Shown: in pieces, positions 62,223 through 64,000 of the stretch
How positions within the stretch are numbered: the stretch's first letter is position 1
How the letters are laid out: each line of letters opens with the position of its first letter
Source: Armatimonadota bacterium
GTDB taxonomy: Bacteria; Armatimonadota; UBA5829
Length of the DNA stretch: 64,000 nucleotides
Assembly (NCBI GenBank): GCA_039679645.1
Contig: JBDKUO010000025.1
Location: 1-64,000 of the forward strand
Direction: 5' to 3'
Notes under the pieces: model-generated
What the model saw: the letters and a program-made list of their open reading frames with translations, nothing else
Databases searched by the model: none
Told to the model about the DNA's origin: nothing
Translations under genes and position numbers: made by a program

Positions 62223-63101
62223 CTACGCAGCTTGCTTCTGGCTCGGCATCCTGTCCGCCCATGATAGAAGCTCGCCACACTGCTTCATCCTGTCACGCAC
62301 TTGATCGACCACGAAACTTACATCCCCAATCGGCATTCCGGCGGCTTCAGCAATATCGCTCAGACTTATATCAATCGGGACTCCCACCAGATAGTTCCTG
62401 CCGAGTCTCTTGGCAAGCATATTCGCCGCTTGGACGACCCTGGCAAGGTCCTCGTGCTCACAGGCATCCTCGGGCATGTGATGATATGCTATTCCCGCGC
62501 TTATTTTTTCAGGAAAGTCCCACTGCTGAGCAAGATCATAGCCTATCTTACTGTGGTTTGTACTCAGGTAGTTATTTTCAGCACGCACCATCTCGAAATT
62601 ATATTCTCTGCAGGCTTCGACTATCTGCATAAACCGATTGGGAAGGGCACGAGCTATTATAAGCTTGCCTATATCATGAAGCAGCCCGGCAAGAAAAGCG
62701 GACTCGTTGCTCTCCTGCGAACTCATGCCGACACAGCCATAAATACACTCGGCCGCCACTGCGCATGTAACTGAGTGAGTCCACATGTCCTGCCAGTTGA
62801 AACCAACAAACAATCTCTTCGGAAAGAGCGCCTCAACCACAGACGCCGAAGCTGCAAGGTTTCTCACCGATGCAAATCCCAATGTCACTACAGCTTCTGT
62901 TATGGTCTCTGCTTTTGTACGTCTGCCGAAATACGCCGAGTTGGCCAGGCGCAGCACTTTAGTGGCTAAAGACTGGTCAAACATTACAGCTTTTGAGAGC
63001 TGTTCTGCTGTGGAATCCGGCGTATTAGTAACTTGTATTATACGCGCCAATGTGGCCGGCATGCTTGGCAGGTCAATCTTTCTTGAAGAACGGCCGAACA
63101 T
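62223..63101 (-). CDS. stand-alone HDOD protein
   Basis: 292 aa. One HDOD domain (LPSMPATLARIIQVTN, VLRLANSAYFGRR, AGLLHDIGKLIIARA), like the C-terminal half of the REC-HDOD neighbour, with which it converges. No receiver domain. It could act with the kinase cluster as an output or scaffold. ATG at 63101 after AGGAGG. Confidence 0.9.
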   Translation of the reverse strand: MFGRSSRKIDLPSMPATLARIIQVTNTPDSTAEQLSKAVMFDQSLATKVLRLANSAYFGRRTKAETITEAVVTLGFASVRNLAASASVVEALFPKRLFVGFNWQDMWTHSVTCAVAAECIYGCVGMSSQESNESAFLAGLLHDIGKLIIARALPNRFMQIVEACREYNFEMVRAENNYLSTNHSKIGYDLAQQWDFPEKISAGIAYHHMPEDACEHEDLARVVQAANMLAKRLGRNYLVGVPIDISLSDIAEAAGMPIGDVSFVVDQVRDRMKQCGELLSWADRMPSQKQAA

Positions 63102-63261
63102 TAATGCCTCCTTGCAGTTGCTATCATGGGTATCGAAATCTCTGCAATCCATATCTATTTTTCCTCAGTTGGGCTGAATTCTCAATACCGGATTTGCCGT
63201 AGATAATGCGTCGGTCTATATAGGTCTTAGAAGAAGCTGTGGCTGGATAAGAGTTCAGTTA

Positions 63262-63345
63262 GCCGGAAAGCAGGAGCTTTGTTCTCCCAATGACGAGCTT
63301 GCCGGGAGGGCGAGGCTCACGCCGAGCTTTCTTTGTTCCCATAAA
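63262..63345. other. G+C-rich structured spacer before metY
   Basis: Contains hairpin AAAGC/GCTTT (63266-63280), then GGGAGGGCGAGGCTCACGCC with GAGC on both sides. It does not match the SAM-I consensus (no CTTATC...AGAG start). It reads like a mobile or dispersed repeat; I cannot assign it. Confidence 0.35.
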
Positions 63346-63362
63346 TTGAACTGTCTCATAGA

Positions 63363-63391
63363 TTGCAAGTCATTCGCAAAAGTGGTATGCT
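63363..63391 (+). promoter_or_regulatory. promoter of metY
   Basis: TTGCAA, 17-bp spacer, TATGCT; the predicted start point is about 25 nt before the ATG. Confidence 0.7.
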
Positions 63392-63421
63392 CTCAAATAG
63401 CTGGAGGATTAAGCACGAATC

Positions 63422-64000
63422 ATGTCTGAAAACTACGCATTTGACACAAACGCTCTGCATGCGGGCCATGAGATAGACCCTACAGGCTCCAGAGCTGTAC
63501 CTATATATCAAACGACATCCTACGTCTTTAAGGATACAGACCAGGCTGCCGGTCTCTTTGCGCTGGAAAAGCCCGGCTATATGTACACAAGGCTTCAAAA
63601 CCCGACCCTGGAAGTGCTCGAAAAACGCGTGGCTGCACTTGAAGGTGGAGCCGCCGCACTGGTGACTGCATCCGGTCAGGCAGCGGAGACACTGGCGGTC
63701 GTCAACATCGCAAAAGCTGGAGACGACATAGTCTCTTCGACGGCTCTCTACGGCGGCACATACACGCTCTTTAACAGCACACTTCGCAGGCTCGGGATAA
63801 ACGCCATATTCGTCGACGCGACCGACCCTGAAAACTTCCGCAGGGCGCTTACACCCAAGACAAAGCTTTTGTATATGGAAACGCTCGGCAACCCAAAGCT
63901 GGATGTGGTCGATATCGAGGCGATAGCGAATATCGCTCATGAGGCAGGCATTCCTCTTATTATCGATAATACCGTCGCGACGCCGTATCTATGCAGACCC
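63422..64000 (+). CDS. metY: O-acetylhomoserine sulfhydrylase-like PLP enzyme (partial)
   Basis: First 193 codons; the gene runs off the window. N-terminus: [30 protein letters not shown], then [10 protein letters not shown] and [11 protein letters not shown], the Cys/Met PLP family with the longer MetY-type LHAG opening. It would make homocysteine or methionine precursors from O-acetylhomoserine. The PLP lysine lies beyond the window. ATG chosen; the GGAGG is 14 nt upstream, a long spacing, and no other start is open (TAA four codons before). Confidence 0.85.
   Translation, partial: MSENYAFDTNALHAGHEIDPTGSRAVPIYQTTSYVFKDTDQAAGLFALEKPGYMYTRLQNPTLEVLEKRVAALEGGAAALVTASGQAAETLAVVNIAKAGDDIVSSTALYGGTYTLFNSTLRRLGINAIFVDATDPENFRRALTPKTKLLYMETLGNPKLDVVDIEAIANIAHEAGIPLIIDNTVATPYLCRP

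Noticed and set aside
63200-63421. SAM riboswitch before metY
   Set aside because: The conserved SAM-I and SAM-II core sequences are not found, and the likely transcription start is after the structured part.

Overview
The window is 64 kb of ordinary chromosome from a free-living, probably diderm bacterium of moderate G+C. My best guess is Armatimonadota or a related Terrabacteria-side lineage, with moderate-to-low confidence and from gene content only. Evidence for a diderm is apolipoprotein N-acyltransferase, a PEP-CTERM protein and a secretin-N-like secreted protein. Against a plain proteobacterium are the mcsA-mcsB-clpC set, clostridial hydrophobic-W (ChW) repeats, a YqfO-type Nif3 protein and endonuclease-type MutL. 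TTG start codons are common (at least nine genes). No phage, insertion sequence, CRISPR array or rRNA was seen, and there is one tRNA (Leu-GAG).

Layout. 1-7.2 kb: dnaN with its own promoter and terminator, a secreted C39-like/ChW protein, then a glycolytic operon gap-pgk-(small protein + nucleotidyltransferase)-tpiA. 7.2-11.3 kb: an acetyltransferase, a PEP-CTERM protein and the operon der-plsY-amrA. 11.3-20 kb: mutL, mutS, miaB and motA-motB, separated by repeat-rich spacers. 20-24.8 kb: Nif3, a small zinc protein, an MNT/HEPN toxin-antitoxin pair, gpsA and alr. 24.8-31.3 kb: a secreted hypothetical protein, a UbiB-family kinase, a phasin-like protein, a BCAM0308-family protein, a TPR membrane protein and tRNA-Leu. 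31.3-38.8 kb: a CgeB-like glycosyltransferase, a sugar isomerase, ilvE and the mcsA-mcsB-clpC protein-arginine-phosphorylation/proteolysis operon. 38.8-49.2 kb: a radical SAM/B12 protein, a membrane GAF protein, L25/Ctc, a TPR protein, a zinc-finger DEAD-box helicase, prenyl synthase and ubiE/menG (quinone synthesis), a lipoprotein and lnt. 49.2-55.9 kb: mtlD with a SIS isomerase, a metallophosphatase with cdd, and mutS2. 55.9-64 kb: transketolase, a signalling cluster (histidine kinase, HD-GYP regulator, REC-HDOD, HDOD) and the start of a metY-like gene.

The most unusual feature is in the spacers. About fifteen spacers or gene ends carry short arrays of degenerate 7-nt (sometimes 8-nt) units. 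The unit sequence differs from site to site but the period is constant. They often run across the stop codon of the adjacent gene (mutS, mutL, pgk, dnaN, miaB). The same spacers also hold clusters of short palindromes of the type GGGATT-n-AATCCC, and several copies of an element ending in TTCGGAATGAC. None of this is explained by the annotated genes.

Starts were chosen from visible Shine-Dalgarno sequences, promoter positions and family lengths. Promoters are matches to the sigma-70 consensus with 16-18 bp spacers. Terminators are hairpins, with or without a T tract as stated for each.
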